A stretch of DNA of 64,000 bases. Source: Luteolibacter yonseiensis. Its GTDB lineage: Bacteria > Verrucomicrobiota > Verrucomicrobiia > Verrucomicrobiales > Akkermansiaceae. This document shows, in pieces, positions 1 to 10,598 of this stretch. Numbering within the stretch: the first letter of the stretch is position 1; each line of letters begins with the position of its first letter. The translations under genes and the position numbers were made by a program. Location of the stretch: contig NZ_JAENIK010000002.1 in assembly GCF_016595465.1 (NCBI RefSeq), forward strand, positions 124,001 to 188,000, written 5' to 3'. The notes beneath the pieces are model-generated. The model saw only the letters and a list, made by a program, of their open reading frames with translations, was not told the origin of the DNA and ran no database searches.

Positions 1-1
1 A

Positions 2-3000
2 GCTCTTGGCACGGCGGATGTCGTGGTGAGCACGGTCACCGCGGCTGGTACCGGCCCGTTGGGCGGACAGATTTCGGTGGTGGACTCGATCACTTGGGCG
101 TCCGGCAGCGACCTGACCCTCGGGGCAGACGGCGCGATCGCCATCGGGGCCACCATCACCAACATCGGCGGTGGCGATCTCACCCTGAACGCCGGTCAGA
201 ATGTCTCCTTTGATGCCGACGTCATCCTTGCCGGCGGGAGCAGCCAGCTCGCGGTGGTTTCCACCGGAGTCACCCAAGCGGCGATCCGCAAGCTCGAGAT
301 CGATGGTTTGGCGGATTTCGACGCCGGATCGGGTTCCATCACCCTGACATCGGACAACAAATTCGGCAGCCTCCAGTTGGACGGCGGCGCGGTGACGGTG
401 AATGAGGTGGACGCCACGGTGTTGCAGGGCGCGGGGACGACGACACTCACGCTGACATCCACAGGCAGCATCACGGATCTTTCCGGTGCCTCGGTCCAGG
501 TCTCCGGCCTCGCCACCCTGAACGCGGGGGCGAATGCCATCACCCTCGGTGACAATGCGGGCGACGTGACGAACTTCGGCAGCCTCAACCTCACCGGCTC
601 CGCGATCACGATCACCGAAGACAGCAGCTCGGTGCTTGCCGGAGTCTCGGCCACCTCGCTGAGCCTGACATCCGCCGACGCGATCACCGACACCGGCAAC
701 ATCAGCGTGGTGAACAACGCCACGTTTGTTTCCAATGGCTCGGGCATCACGCTCGGCGACAGCGGGGAAACCACGAACTTCGGCACCCTGACGGTCTCCG
801 GTGGAAACATCAGTGTCAGCGAGGACAGCAATACGGACCTTGTCGGTGCGAATGGCGGCACCAGCGTGGTCCTCACGTCCAGCGGTCACATTTCCGATGT
901 GGGAGCCACCAGCATGACGGTCACCGGTCTGGGCAGCTTCACCGGCACCTCGCTCGATCTGGGCAGCACTGGCACCTTCAACACCGGAACCCTGAGCTTC
1001 AACTCCGCGGGAACGGTGACCATCTCCGAGGACAGCGGGATCGACCTTGTCGGTGCGAACACCGGCGGCACGACGACCCTCTCGGCGGTTGGCGCGATTT
1101 CCGACGCCGGAGCCGCCAGCGTGGATACCGGAGTCCTCACACTCACCGGAACCGCTATCACGCTCGGCAGCGGGGGAACCTTCAACGCCCTGACCACGAA
1201 CTTCAACTCCGCGGGTGCGGTCAACATCGCCGAGGACAGCAACACGGATCTCGTCGGCACGAACACCGCGGGCAGCGCGTCCATTTCCTCCACCGGATCC
1301 CTGACGGATGCGGCGGGCGGAAGTGTCACCGTCACCGGACTGGGCAGTTTCAGCGGCACGAGCATCACTCTTGGCAACGGCACCTTCAACACCGGGTCAT
1401 TGAACTTCAATTCCACCGGCGCGGTGAACATCGCCGAGGATTCCGCCACGGTGCTGACCGGAACGAACACCGCGGGCAGCCTCCTCCTGACCTCCGCCGC
1501 CGGGATCACCGATCAGGCGGGCACGACATTGGGCGTGACCGGCGCGGCGAACATCAGCGCGGGCGGGGCGAATTCGATCGTGCTCGACGACACCGCCTTC
1601 AATGTCGGCGGAAACACCACCCTCACCGCGGGTGCCGGACAGGACATCATCGTCAGCAACGCGGGCAACGTTTTCAACGGCACCGTGACCTTCGTCGCCT
1701 CCAGCGGCACGCTGGCGAATGTCAATGTCCAGGACACCACCTCCTTCGACCTCCAGTCCCTGACGGTGACCAGCAACCTCACCGCCATTTCCGGCGGCGC
1801 CCTCACGGACAGCGGAAATCTTTCGGTTGCCGGTGTGGCGACCTTGGGCGGAGCCACGATCACGATCGGCGGGGCGGGGGAGACGACGAATTTCGGCTCG
1901 CTCAATTTCAATTCCTCCGGAACGGTCACGATCCAGGAAGACTCTGCGACGCTCCTCACCGGCACCAGCACCGGCCAGAGCCTCGCCCTGACCTCCACCG
2001 CCGGAATCACCAACAACGGTTCGGCGAATGTCACGATCACCGGCAACGCGAGCTTCACCGGCACCAGCGTCACGCTGGGCACCACGCCGGGCGACAGCAT
2101 GAACTTCGGTTCGCTGACCTTCAACTCGACCGGAGCGGTCACGATTTCCGAAGACTCGTCGACGCTCCTCAGCGGCACGAGCACCGGACAGAGTCTCGTG
2201 CTGAACTCCGCCCTGGGAATCACCAATGACGGCACGGCGAACCTCGCCATCACCAACAACGCGAATCTCACCGGCACCAGCATCACGCTCGGGACGACAG
2301 CGGGGGATTCGGTGAACTTCGGATCCCTGACCTTCAACTCCGGAGGAGCGGTGACGATTTCCGAAAACTCCTCCACGCTGCTCACCGGGACCAGCACGGC
2401 GCTTTCGCTCGAGCTGACATCCATCAATGAAATCACCAACAACGGCACGGCGGAACTCTCCGTGACCGACAATGCCAGCCTCACCGGCACCGCGATCACG
2501 CTGGGCACGACGGCGGGGGACTTGGTGAACTTCGGCTCGCTGACCTTCAACGCGACCGGAGCGGTGGCGATTTCAGAAGATTCCTCCACCCATCTCACCG
2601 GCACGAGCACCGGCCAGAGCCTCGCACTGACCTCGACCGCGGGGATCACCAGCAGCACCAGTGCGAATGTCACGGTGACGGACAATGCGAACCTCGCGGG
2701 CGCCAGCATCACGCTTGGCACGACCGCCGGGGAGGTGTTCAACTTCGGTTCGCTGACCTTCAATTCGGCGGGAGCGGTGACCGTTTTCGAGGACTCGTCC
2801 ACCTTGCTCACCGGTGCGAACACCGGCCTGAGCCTGGTGCTCAACTCCATCGCGGACATCACCAACAGCGCCAGTGCGAGCCTCAATGTGACGAACAACG
2901 CGAATCTGACCGGCACGAACATCACGCTCGGCACGGCCGCGGGCGATGTGATCAATTTCGGTTCGCTCACGTTCAATTCCACCGGGTCGGTGACGATCTC

Positions 3001-6000
3001 CGAGGATTCCTCGACGCTGCTCAGCGGTGCCGGCAACGGTTCATCGCTGGTGCTGACCTCCGCCGCCGGCATCACCAACGACGGCACAGCGAATCTCGCG
3101 ATCACGAACAACGCGAACCTCACCGGCACCAGCATCACCTTGGGCACGACGGCGGGCGACTCGGTGAACTTCGGCTCGCTGACCTTCAACTCCGGTGGTG
3201 CGGTGGTGATTTCCGAAGATTCATCGACCCTGCTTACCGGCACGAGCACGGGACTGTCGCTCGAACTAACATCGGCCGGTGACATCACGAACACCGGAAC
3301 CGCCAATCTCACGGTGACGAACAACGCGAACCTCACCGGCACCAGCATCACGTTGGGAACCACGGCAGGGGACTCGGTGAATTTCGGCTCCCTCACCTTC
3401 AATTCCACCGGCGCTGTCACGATCAGCGAGGATTCCTCCACTTCGCTCACGGGCACAAGCACCGGTTCGAGCCTCACCCTGACCTCCGCTTCGGACATCA
3501 CCAATACCGGCTCGGCGAATCTCGCCATCACCGGAAACGCGAATTTCACGGGTACCTCGATCACACTTGGCACGACATCGGGTGATTCGATGAACTTCGA
3601 TTCGCTGACCTTCAACTCAACCGGTGCTGTCACGATCAGCGAGGACTCGTCCACCCATCTGACCGGCGCGAACACGGGTTCCAGCCTTGTCCTGACCTCG
3701 GCGGACGGGATCACCAATGCCGCCGCCGCCAGCCTGGCGATCACGGGCAACGCGAACCTGAGCGGCACCAGCATCACTCTGGGCACTTCGGCGGGGGATT
3801 CGGTGAACTTCGGTTCGCTGACCTTCAATTCGACAGGCGCGGTGACGATCTCGGAAGATTCCTCCACCCTCCTCACCGGCACCAGCACCGGCTCAAGTCT
3901 CGCGCTGACCTCCACCGCCGACATCACGAACAACGGCGCGGCCAGTCTTTCCATCACCAACAACGCGAGCCTCACCGGCACCAGCATCACGCTCGGAACG
4001 GCGGCGGGCGACACGATGAACTTCGGCTCGCTGACCTTCAACGCCACCGGCGCGGTGATCATCTCGGAGGATTCCTCCACGCTGCTGAGCGGAGCGAGCA
4101 CGGGTTCCAGCCTGGTGTTGAGTTCCACCGCGGGCATCACCAATGACGGCACCGCGAACCTTGCCATCACCAACAACGCGAGCCTCAGCGGCACCAGCAT
4201 CACGCTGGGAACCACCGGTGGGGATTCCGTCAACTTCGGTTCGCTGACCTTCAACTCGGCGGGCGCGGTGACGATCTCGGAAGATTCCTCCACCCTGCTC
4301 ACAGGCACGAGCACCGCGGCAAGCTTCGCTCTCACCTCCACCGCCGGGATCACCAACAACGCCACCGCGAATCTCACGGTGACGAACAACGCCAGCCTCA
4401 CCGGCACGACCATCGAACTGGGCACCACCGCGGGCGACGTGATCAACTTCGGCTCGCTGACCTTCAACGCCACGGGAGCGGTGACGGTTTCCGAAGATTC
4501 GTCCACCTTGTTGAGCGGCACCAGCACCGGCCTGAGCCTCGTGCTGAATTCCCTCGCCGCGATCACCAACGATGCTTCCGCAAACGTCGCGATCACGAAC
4601 AACGCCAACCTCTCCGGCACCAGCATCACCTTGGGAACCACGGCGGGTGATTCGTTCAACTTCGGCTCGCTGACCTTCAATTCGGCTGGCGCGGTGACGA
4701 TTTCGGAAGACTCGTCCACGCTTCTCACCGGCACGAGCACCGGTTCCAGCCTCGTGCTGACCTCGACCTCGGACATCACGAACAACGGCACTGCCAATCT
4801 GACCGTCACCAACAATGCGAATCTGAGCGGCACCAGCATCACCTTGGGCACCAGCGCCGGTGATTCGGTGAACTTCGGTTCGCTGACCTTCAACTCGGCG
4901 GGAACGGTGACGGTTCAAGAGGATTCCTCGACACTTCTCACCGGCACCAGCACGGGCTCGACCCTGACGCTGACCTCCACGGGCGCCATCACCAATGATG
5001 CCACGGCGACCCTGACGGTCACCAACAACGGGAACCTCACCGGCACCAGCATCACGCTTGGCACGACGGCGGGCGATTCGGTGAACTTCGGATCCCTGAC
5101 CTTCAACTCGGCAGGTGCGGTGATCATTTCCGAAGACTCCTCCTCCCTGTTGAGCGGCACGAGCACCGGTGCCAGCCTCGTGCTGACCTCCACCGGTGCC
5201 ATCACCAACGATGCTTCCGCGAATCTCACGATCACGAACAACGCCAGCTTCACCGGCACCAGCATCACGCTCGGCACGACGGCGGGAGACTCGGTGAACT
5301 TCGGCTCGCTGACCTTCAACTCGACCGGGGCGGTGACGATTTCCGAAGACTCGTCCACACTGCTGAGCGGAGCCAGCACCGGTTCCACGCTCGCGCTCAC
5401 CTCCGCGGCCGGCATCACCAACAACGCTTCCGCGAACGTAGCGATCACGAACAACGCGAGCTTCACCGGCACCAGCATCACGCTGGGAACCACGGCGGGC
5501 GACTCGATGAACTTCGGTTCGCTGACCTTCAACTCGGCGGGCGCGGTGATCGTTTCCGAAGATTCCTCCACCTTGTTGAGCGGCACCAGCACCGGTCAGA
5601 GCCTCGCCCTGACCTCCACCGCCGGGATCACCAACGACACCACGACGAACCTGACCGTCGCGAACAACGCGAACCTCGCCGGCACCAGCATCACCCTGGG
5701 CACCAGCGCGGGTGATTCGATCAACTTCGGTTCGCTGACCTTCAACTCGGCGGGTGCGGTGACCATTTCGGAAGATTCCTCGACGCTGCTCACGGGTGGC
5801 AGCACCGGTTCCAGCCTCGTCCTGACCTCCTCGGCGGGCATCACCAACGATGCCACCGCGAATCTCGCCATCGCGGGCAACGCCAGCCTCACCGGTACCA
5901 GCATCACCCTGGGCACCACCGCCGGCGATGCGGTGAACTTCGGTTCGCTGACCTTCAACTCGGCGGGCGCGGTGACGATCTCAGAAGATTCGTCCACGCT

Positions 6001-9000
6001 CCTCACCGGCACGAGCACGGGTGCGAGCCTCACGCTGACATCGGCCGCGGACATCACCAACAACGCGACGGCGAACATCACCATCACGAACAATGCGAAC
6101 CTCGCGGGCACCAGCATCACGCTTGGCACGACGGCGGGAGACTCGTTCAATGCCGGTTCGCTGACCTTCAATGCGGGCGGGGCGGTGACGATCTCCGAAG
6201 ATTCCGCCACCTTGCTGACCGGCACCAGCACCGGCTCCAGCCTCACGCTGACCTCCACCGGTGACATCACCAACGACGCCTCGACAAACCTCACCGTCAC
6301 CAACAATGCCAACCTCACCGGAGCGAACATCACGCTCGGCACGGTCGCGGGAGATTCGGTCAACTTCGGCAGCCTGACCTTCAACTCGGCGGGCGCGGTG
6401 ACCATTGCGGAAAATTCCGCCACCTCGCTCACCGGCACCAGCACCGCCGCCAGCCTGACCCTGTCATCCACAGGAGCCGTGACGGATGCGTCGAACCTCA
6501 CCGTTTCCGGTCTGGCCACCATCAGCGGCACATCGATCCAGCTTGGCGGCGCGGGCCAGACCACGAACTTCGGATCTCTCAATGTGAACTCCGCCGGAAC
6601 GGTGGCCATCCAGGAGGACTCTGACACGAGCTTCGTCGGTGCCAGCACCGCCAGCGTGATGACGCTCACCTCCACAGGCACCAGCACCTTCACCGCGGGA
6701 TCCACCCTGACCGCGACGACGCTCGACGTGCAGACATCGTCGGTCGTTCTCACAGGCAACAACCTGGTTGACACCATCCAGGTGAAACTCGCGAACGCCA
6801 CCACGCTTACCCTGAACGGATCCGACACCATCGGCACGCTCGTCAGCACGGGCGGCACCATCGCCGGGACCGGCACGCTCACGGCGACCGGCGGCGCATC
6901 GCTCAACGGCGGCACGGTTTCCGGAAATCTCCTCGGAGACACAACCAGCACCGGATCGGTGCTCGTTTCCGGCACCATCGGCGGCGGCTTCCTGCACGTG
7001 GACACCGGCACCCTGACACTCACCGGCACCTCGACCAACACTCCTGTGACCATCGCTTCCGGTGCCGCATTGTTGGACTCCAACGGCGGTCTCTTCTCTG
7101 CGGCCGTCGTTACGAACGCGGGCCTGCTCACCGTGAATTCCGCCGATTCCGTCTCCACCTACACCCAGAATGGCACGGGTACCCTCGCGGGAACCGCCGC
7201 GCTCACCGCAACGGGTGGTGCGACGCTCAACGGCGGCACTGTTTCCGGCCAGCTTCTGGGCAACACCACCAGCACCGGAACCGTCCTGGTGTCCGGTTCG
7301 ATCGGTGGCGGATCGCTTGCCGTCACGGCCGGCACGCTGACCCTCACCGGCACCTCGACGAACACTCCGGTGAACATTTCGTCGGGCGCTTCCCTGGTGG
7401 ATTCCAACGGCGGTCTTTCCGCGCTTGCTGAAATCACCAACGCCGGGCAACTCCTGTTGAACCTCGACGACACTGTCAAAACCTACGTGCAGAACGGCAG
7501 CGGCGTCCTCGCAGGCACCGGCAGCCTGACCGCGACCGATGGTGCGACACTCAACGGCGGAGAAATCTCCGGTCACCTGCTGGGTAATACAACCAGCACC
7601 GGCACGGTCCTCGTTTCCGGCTCGATCGGCGGAGGTTCTCTTGCCGTCACGGCTGGCACGCTGACCCTCACCGGCATCTCGACGAACACCCCCGTGAACA
7701 TTTCCGCAGGTGCCTCATTGCTGGATTCCAACGGCGGACTCTTCGCCAGCGCCCTGGTCACGAACGCGGGCCTGCTCACGGTGAACTCCGCCGACACCGT
7801 TTCCACCTATACGCAGAACGGCGGTGGAACCCTGGCGGGCAGCGCCGCCCTCACCGCGACAGGTGGTGCCACACTCAACGGAGGCACCGTTTCCGGCCAG
7901 CTTCTCGGCAACACCACCAGCACCGGCAACGTACTTGTTTCCGGCTCCATCGGTGATGGTTCGCTCTCGGTGACCGGAGGCGTTCTGATCCTCAGCGGCA
8001 CCTCGACCAATACACCGGTTTCGATTTCTTCCGGTGCTTCCTTGCTGGATTCCAACGGCGGCCTCTTCGCCTCCGCCACCGTCACGAACGCGGGCCTGCT
8101 CCTCGTGGATGCCGACGACACCGTTTCCACCTACACCCAGAACCTCGGCGAACTCTCCGGTATCGCGACATTGACAGCGACAAACGGTGCGACCCTCAAC
8201 GGAGGCTCGGTCTCGGGAAATCTGTTGGGGAATACGACCACCACCGGAACCGTGGTCGTCACCGGCACCATCGGCGGCGGTTCTCTTGCCGTGACCGGCG
8301 GCGTCCTGAGCCTCTTCGGATCATCCACAAACACCCCGGTGGACATTTCCGCAGGCGCTTCGCTCGTGGATGTCAATGGAGGTCTCTCCTCCGCGGCGGT
8401 TGTGACAAACGCGGGCCTGCTCACGGTGGATTCCGCGGATGCCGTTTCCACCTACACCCAGAATGGCAGCGGTGTCCTCACAGGAACCGCCGCACTCACC
8501 GCGACCAACGGTGCGACCCTCAATGGCGGCACGGTCTCCGGCCAGCTCCTCGGAAGCACCACCAGCACCGGCACGGTTCTGGTTTCCGGTTCCATCGGCG
8601 GCGGCTCGCTTGCCATCACCGCCGGCACGCTGACCCTCACCGGAACCTCGACGAACACTCCGGTGAACATCTCCGCAGGTGCCTCCTTGTTGGACGCCGC
8701 GGGAGGCCTTTCCTCCGTGGCCGAGATCACCAACGACGGCCAGCTCTGGCTGAATCTCGACGATACGGTGAAAACCTACGCGCAGAACGGCAATGGCGAG
8801 CTTTCCGGCACCGGCAGCCTGACCGCCACGGATGGTGCGACACTTGGCGGAGGCAGGATTTCCGGCCATCTGCTCGCAGACACCACCAGCACCGGGGACG
8901 TCCTGGTCTCGGGCACCATCGGCGGAGGTTTCCTCCATGTGGACAGCGGAACCCTCACACTCACCGGCACGGTCAATTCACCGACCCTCATCAACACCCC

Positions 9001-10525
9001 CGGCACGCTGAAGGGAACCGGAGTGATCAATGGAAACCTCAGAAACTTCGGCACGCTGGCCGTGGACTCGATGGGGGACAAGCTGACCATCACCGGCGAT
9101 CTCTACACCCGCGGCACAATCGCCCTCGCCCTGAATGACAAGAACGACTTCGAGCAGATCAGCGCCGATCATGCGAATCTCGGTGGCGACCTTGTCCTCA
9201 CCAACGACGGATCGGGTCTTGCGAATGGGGAGATGGCGCAGCTCATCGATGCCAATACCTATTCGAATGGCGTGTCCGGTTTCACCACCATCGGTTTTGA
9301 CAACGGCGTGCTCTTCAACGACCGCACCGGCATCGCGATCGGTATGGCCGGCGGCACACAAAACGCCGCCAAATACCTGAACCTGTCCAAGAACCAGACC
9401 GCCACCTATCTCGCGCTGTATGACGATGCTGTGGCTCCGGGGCAGAAAAACGTCGTGCTCGTGGACAATCCGTCCGGCTCGGGCAAGCTCGTCAAGTTCA
9501 TCAGCGGCCCGACCAACGGGGATGCCCAGCTGGCCACCGCGCTGTATCAGTCGACGTTCTCCAATCCGGGCACGATCGATGCGAACACGATGAACCTGCT
9601 TTCTCCGGAAGTGCACCGCGGAATGGCGGACTACACCGAGCAATCGTTGCGCAACCACGTGCGTGAGGTGGAGAGCGCCGCCACCGTCGCCCGCGTCGGC
9701 AAGACCCAGGTGTTCGCCACCGTCCACAACACTTCGGACGGTACCGACGCCACCGAGTCGAACGCCGCCTACGACATCGAGATGACCGGAGCCACCGCCG
9801 GTGTGCGTCACGACGTGGACAAGAATTTCCAGGTCGGCGGCCTCTTCGGCCTGGACACTGGAAACATCGAGGGCCAGCTCATCGACACCGACGCCAAGGG
9901 CCTCGTCATCGGCGGCTTCGGCAGCTACCGCTTCAACGATCCGAACCAGACGAAGATCACCGCCGTCGCCGCCTACGGCAGCTACGACTATGATGCCACC
10001 CGTGACAGCTTCGAAGGGGACGCGAGGGCCGACGGCATCGGCGCGGACTCGATCGAACTCTCGCTGGGCGTCAGCACCGTGTTGTATCAGAAGGATGGCT
10101 TCCGCCTGGCTCCGAGCGCGACCCTCACCTACATCGGTGGCAGCGTGGACAGCTTCGAGGAAAGCGGCCCGGGTGTTCCGCTCTCGGTGGATTCGCAGGA
10201 CATCGACAGCGTGCTCCTCGATGTCGGCTTTGACATCAGCTACCAGCTCGCGGAGCGCTTCTCGGTTGGAGGCCGGGTCGGCTACGTTGGAAACCTTTCG
10301 GACACCGACTATGAGGTCGGCTCGACCTTCGCCGCGTCTGGCGCGGACGGCGTGCCATTCTCGGTGAGCGCTCCGGGTGTCGACAGCGAGGGCGCGACCC
10401 TCGGTCTCGGACTGTTCTACGACGTCACCGACAATGCCCGCGTCGGCATCACCTATCGTGGTGAATTCCGTTCGGACTCGCAGTCGTCGCAAACCTTCGG
10501 CATCGGCGCCTCCTACGGCTTCTGA
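2..10525 (+). CDS. Giant autotransporter, 5' end missing
   Basis: The reading frame is open through the left edge, so the start and any signal peptide lie outside the window; about 3500 residues are visible. Nearly all of it is Ser/Thr/Gly/Asn-rich beta-helix-type repeat: degenerate EDSN/EDSS units, then 21 regular 71-residue units (nt 1889-6361), then about 108-residue units (nt 6869 to about 8970). After a linker with LINTPGTLKGTG and GTLAVDSMGDKLTITG motifs, typical of autotransporter passengers, the last 300 or so residues (from about nt 9600) form an autotransporter beta-barrel with alternating hydrophobic strands and a terminal aromatic (ASYGF). Family knowledge predicts type V secretion, with the barrel in the outer membrane and the passenger on the surface. 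Adhesion is the usual role but is inferred here. A 13-bp inverted repeat follows the stop. Confidence 0.9.
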   Translation, partial: ALGTADVVVSTVTAAGTGPLGGQISVVDSITWASGSDLTLGADGAIAIGATITNIGGGDLTLNAGQNVSFDADVILAGGSSQLAVVSTGVTQAAIRKLEIDGLADFDAGSGSITLTSDNKFGSLQLDGGAVTVNEVDATVLQGAGTTTLTLTSTGSITDLSGASVQVSGLATLNAGANAITLGDNAGDVTNFGSLNLTGSAITITEDSSSVLAGVSATSLSLTSADAITDTGNISVVNNATFVSNGSGITLGDSGETTNFGTLTVSGGNISVSEDSNTDLVGANGGTSVVLTSSGHISDVGATSMTVTGLGSFTGTSLDLGSTGTFNTGTLSFNSAGTVTISEDSGIDLVGANTGGTTTLSAVGAISDAGAASVDTGVLTLTGTAITLGSGGTFNALTTNFNSAGAVNIAEDSNTDLVGTNTAGSASISSTGSLTDAAGGSVTVTGLGSFSGTSITLGNGTFNTGSLNFNSTGAVNIAEDSATVLTGTNTAGSLLLTSAAGITDQAGTTLGVTGAANISAGGANSIVLDDTAFNVGGNTTLTAGAGQDIIVSNAGNVFNGTVTFVASSGTLANVNVQDTTSFDLQSLTVTSNLTAISGGALTDSGNLSVAGVATLGGATITIGGAGETTNFGSLNFNSSGTVTIQEDSATLLTGTSTGQSLALTSTAGITNNGSANVTITGNASFTGTSVTLGTTPGDSMNFGSLTFNSTGAVTISEDSSTLLSGTSTGQSLVLNSALGITNDGTANLAITNNANLTGTSITLGTTAGDSVNFGSLTFNSGGAVTISENSSTLLTGTSTALSLELTSINEITNNGTAELSVTDNASLTGTAITLGTTAGDLVNFGSLTFNATGAVAISEDSSTHLTGTSTGQSLALTSTAGITSSTSANVTVTDNANLAGASITLGTTAGEVFNFGSLTFNSAGAVTVFEDSSTLLTGANTGLSLVLNSIADITNSASASLNVTNNANLTGTNITLGTAAGDVINFGSLTFNSTGSVTISEDSSTLLSGAGNGSSLVLTSAAGITNDGTANLAITNNANLTGTSITLGTTAGDSVNFGSLTFNSGGAVVISEDSSTLLTGTSTGLSLELTSAGDITNTGTANLTVTNNANLTGTSITLGTTAGDSVNFGSLTFNSTGAVTISEDSSTSLTGTSTGSSLTLTSASDITNTGSANLAITGNANFTGTSITLGTTSGDSMNFDSLTFNSTGAVTISEDSSTHLTGANTGSSLVLTSADGITNAAAASLAITGNANLSGTSITLGTSAGDSVNFGSLTFNSTGAVTISEDSSTLLTGTSTGSSLALTSTADITNNGAASLSITNNASLTGTSITLGTAAGDTMNFGSLTFNATGAVIISEDSSTLLSGASTGSSLVLSSTAGITNDGTANLAITNNASLSGTSITLGTTGGDSVNFGSLTFNSAGAVTISEDSSTLLTGTSTAASFALTSTAGITNNATANLTVTNNASLTGTTIELGTTAGDVINFGSLTFNATGAVTVSEDSSTLLSGTSTGLSLVLNSLAAITNDASANVAITNNANLSGTSITLGTTAGDSFNFGSLTFNSAGAVTISEDSSTLLTGTSTGSSLVLTSTSDITNNGTANLTVTNNANLSGTSITLGTSAGDSVNFGSLTFNSAGTVTVQEDSSTLLTGTSTGSTLTLTSTGAITNDATATLTVTNNGNLTGTSITLGTTAGDSVNFGSLTFNSAGAVIISEDSSSLLSGTSTGASLVLTSTGAITNDASANLTITNNASFTGTSITLGTTAGDSVNFGSLTFNSTGAVTISEDSSTLLSGASTGSTLALTSAAGITNNASANVAITNNASFTGTSITLGTTAGDSMNFGSLTFNSAGAVIVSEDSSTLLSGTSTGQSLALTSTAGITNDTTTNLTVANNANLAGTSITLGTSAGDSINFGSLTFNSAGAVTISEDSSTLLTGGSTGSSLVLTSSAGITNDATANLAIAGNASLTGTSITLGTTAGDAVNFGSLTFNSAGAVTISEDSSTLLTGTSTGASLTLTSAADITNNATANITITNNANLAGTSITLGTTAGDSFNAGSLTFNAGGAVTISEDSATLLTGTSTGSSLTLTSTGDITNDASTNLTVTNNANLTGANITLGTVAGDSVNFGSLTFNSAGAVTIAENSATSLTGTSTAASLTLSSTGAVTDASNLTVSGLATISGTSIQLGGAGQTTNFGSLNVNSAGTVAIQEDSDTSFVGASTASVMTLTSTGTSTFTAGSTLTATTLDVQTSSVVLTGNNLVDTIQVKLANATTLTLNGSDTIGTLVSTGGTIAGTGTLTATGGASLNGGTVSGNLLGDTTSTGSVLVSGTIGGGFLHVDTGTLTLTGTSTNTPVTIASGAALLDSNGGLFSAAVVTNAGLLTVNSADSVSTYTQNGTGTLAGTAALTATGGATLNGGTVSGQLLGNTTSTGTVLVSGSIGGGSLAVTAGTLTLTGTSTNTPVNISSGASLVDSNGGLSALAEITNAGQLLLNLDDTVKTYVQNGSGVLAGTGSLTATDGATLNGGEISGHLLGNTTSTGTVLVSGSIGGGSLAVTAGTLTLTGISTNTPVNISAGASLLDSNGGLFASALVTNAGLLTVNSADTVSTYTQNGGGTLAGSAALTATGGATLNGGTVSGQLLGNTTSTGNVLVSGSIGDGSLSVTGGVLILSGTSTNTPVSISSGASLLDSNGGLFASATVTNAGLLLVDADDTVSTYTQNLGELSGIATLTATNGATLNGGSVSGNLLGNTTTTGTVVVTGTIGGGSLAVTGGVLSLFGSSTNTPVDISAGASLVDVNGGLSSAAVVTNAGLLTVDSADAVSTYTQNGSGVLTGTAALTATNGATLNGGTVSGQLLGSTTSTGTVLVSGSIGGGSLAITAGTLTLTGTSTNTPVNISAGASLLDAAGGLSSVAEITNDGQLWLNLDDTVKTYAQNGNGELSGTGSLTATDGATLGGGRISGHLLADTTSTGDVLVSGTIGGGFLHVDSGTLTLTGTVNSPTLINTPGTLKGTGVINGNLRNFGTLAVDSMGDKLTITGDLYTRGTIALALNDKNDFEQISADHANLGGDLVLTNDGSGLANGEMAQLIDANTYSNGVSGFTTIGFDNGVLFNDRTGIAIGMAGGTQNAAKYLNLSKNQTATYLALYDDAVAPGQKNVVLVDNPSGSGKLVKFISGPTNGDAQLATALYQSTFSNPGTIDANTMNLLSPEVHRGMADYTEQSLRNHVREVESAATVARVGKTQVFATVHNTSDGTDATESNAAYDIEMTGATAGVRHDVDKNFQVGGLFGLDTGNIEGQLIDTDAKGLVIGGFGSYRFNDPNQTKITAVAAYGSYDYDATRDSFEGDARADGIGADSIELSLGVSTVLYQKDGFRLAPSATLTYIGGSVDSFEESGPGVPLSVDSQDIDSVLLDVGFDISYQLAERFSVGGRVGYVGNLSDTDYEVGSTFAASGADGVPFSVSAPGVDSEGATLGLGLFYDVTDNARVGITYRGEFRSDSQSSQTFGIGASYGF
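1889..6361 (+). repeat. 21 tandem 213-bp units (71 residues each)
   Basis: Units start at each Asn-Phe-Gly-Ser-Leu. Checked starts at 1889, 2102, 2315 and 6362 all fit exactly 213 bp, so the 21 units carry no net insertion or deletion. The consensus core is GSLTFNSAGAVTISEDSSTL followed by LTGTST, an ITN, a TNNANLTGTS and an ITLGTTAGDS segment. Units differ by scattered substitutions, and codon choices vary between units that encode the same peptide, so this is an old array under selection rather than a recent duplication. Nucleotide identity is still high enough for recombination and for collapse in short-read assembly. Confidence 0.95.
6869..8970 (+). repeat. Second tandem family, about 324-bp units
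   Basis: Six complete units of 108 residues (one of 107) and a truncated seventh starting at 8810. Each carries LTATGGATLNGG, SGQLLGNTTSTG, VLVSGSIGGG, LTLTGTSTNTPV and a VSTYTQNG segment. Units alternate between two subtypes: one with TNAGLLTVNSAD/VSTYTQNG (units 1, 3, 4, 5) and one with TNAGQLLLNLDDTVKTY (units 2 and 6), which suggests duplication of larger blocks. Beta-helix passenger repeat of the autotransporter. Confidence 0.9.
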
Positions 10526-10541
10526 TCCAATGATCCCATAG

Positions 10542-10577
10542 GGAGATCCGGTCGTGCCAGTCATCGACCGGATCTCC
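10542..10577. terminator. Perfect 13-bp inverted repeat between convergent genes
   Basis: GGAGATCCGGTCG (10542-10554) and its exact complement (10565-10577) flank a 10-base loop. It lies 17 bp after the autotransporter stop and 22 bp before the stop of the convergent topoisomerase gene. There is no T-tract on either side, so it is a bidirectional hairpin terminator or 3'-end stabiliser rather than a canonical intrinsic terminator. Confidence 0.6.
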
Positions 10578-10598
10578 ACCGGGCCTCCCTTGCCATGA

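Noticed and set aside
1513..4893. 1126-codon antisense open frame in the autotransporter repeats
   Set aside because: The repeat period (213 bp) is a multiple of three, so a stop-free antisense frame repeats itself. It mirrors the plus-strand repeats, and the plus frame has a signature barrel.
1889..8970. CRISPR-like regular repeats
   Set aside because: The period is 213 or 324 bp and the whole unit is coding and repeated, without unique spacers.
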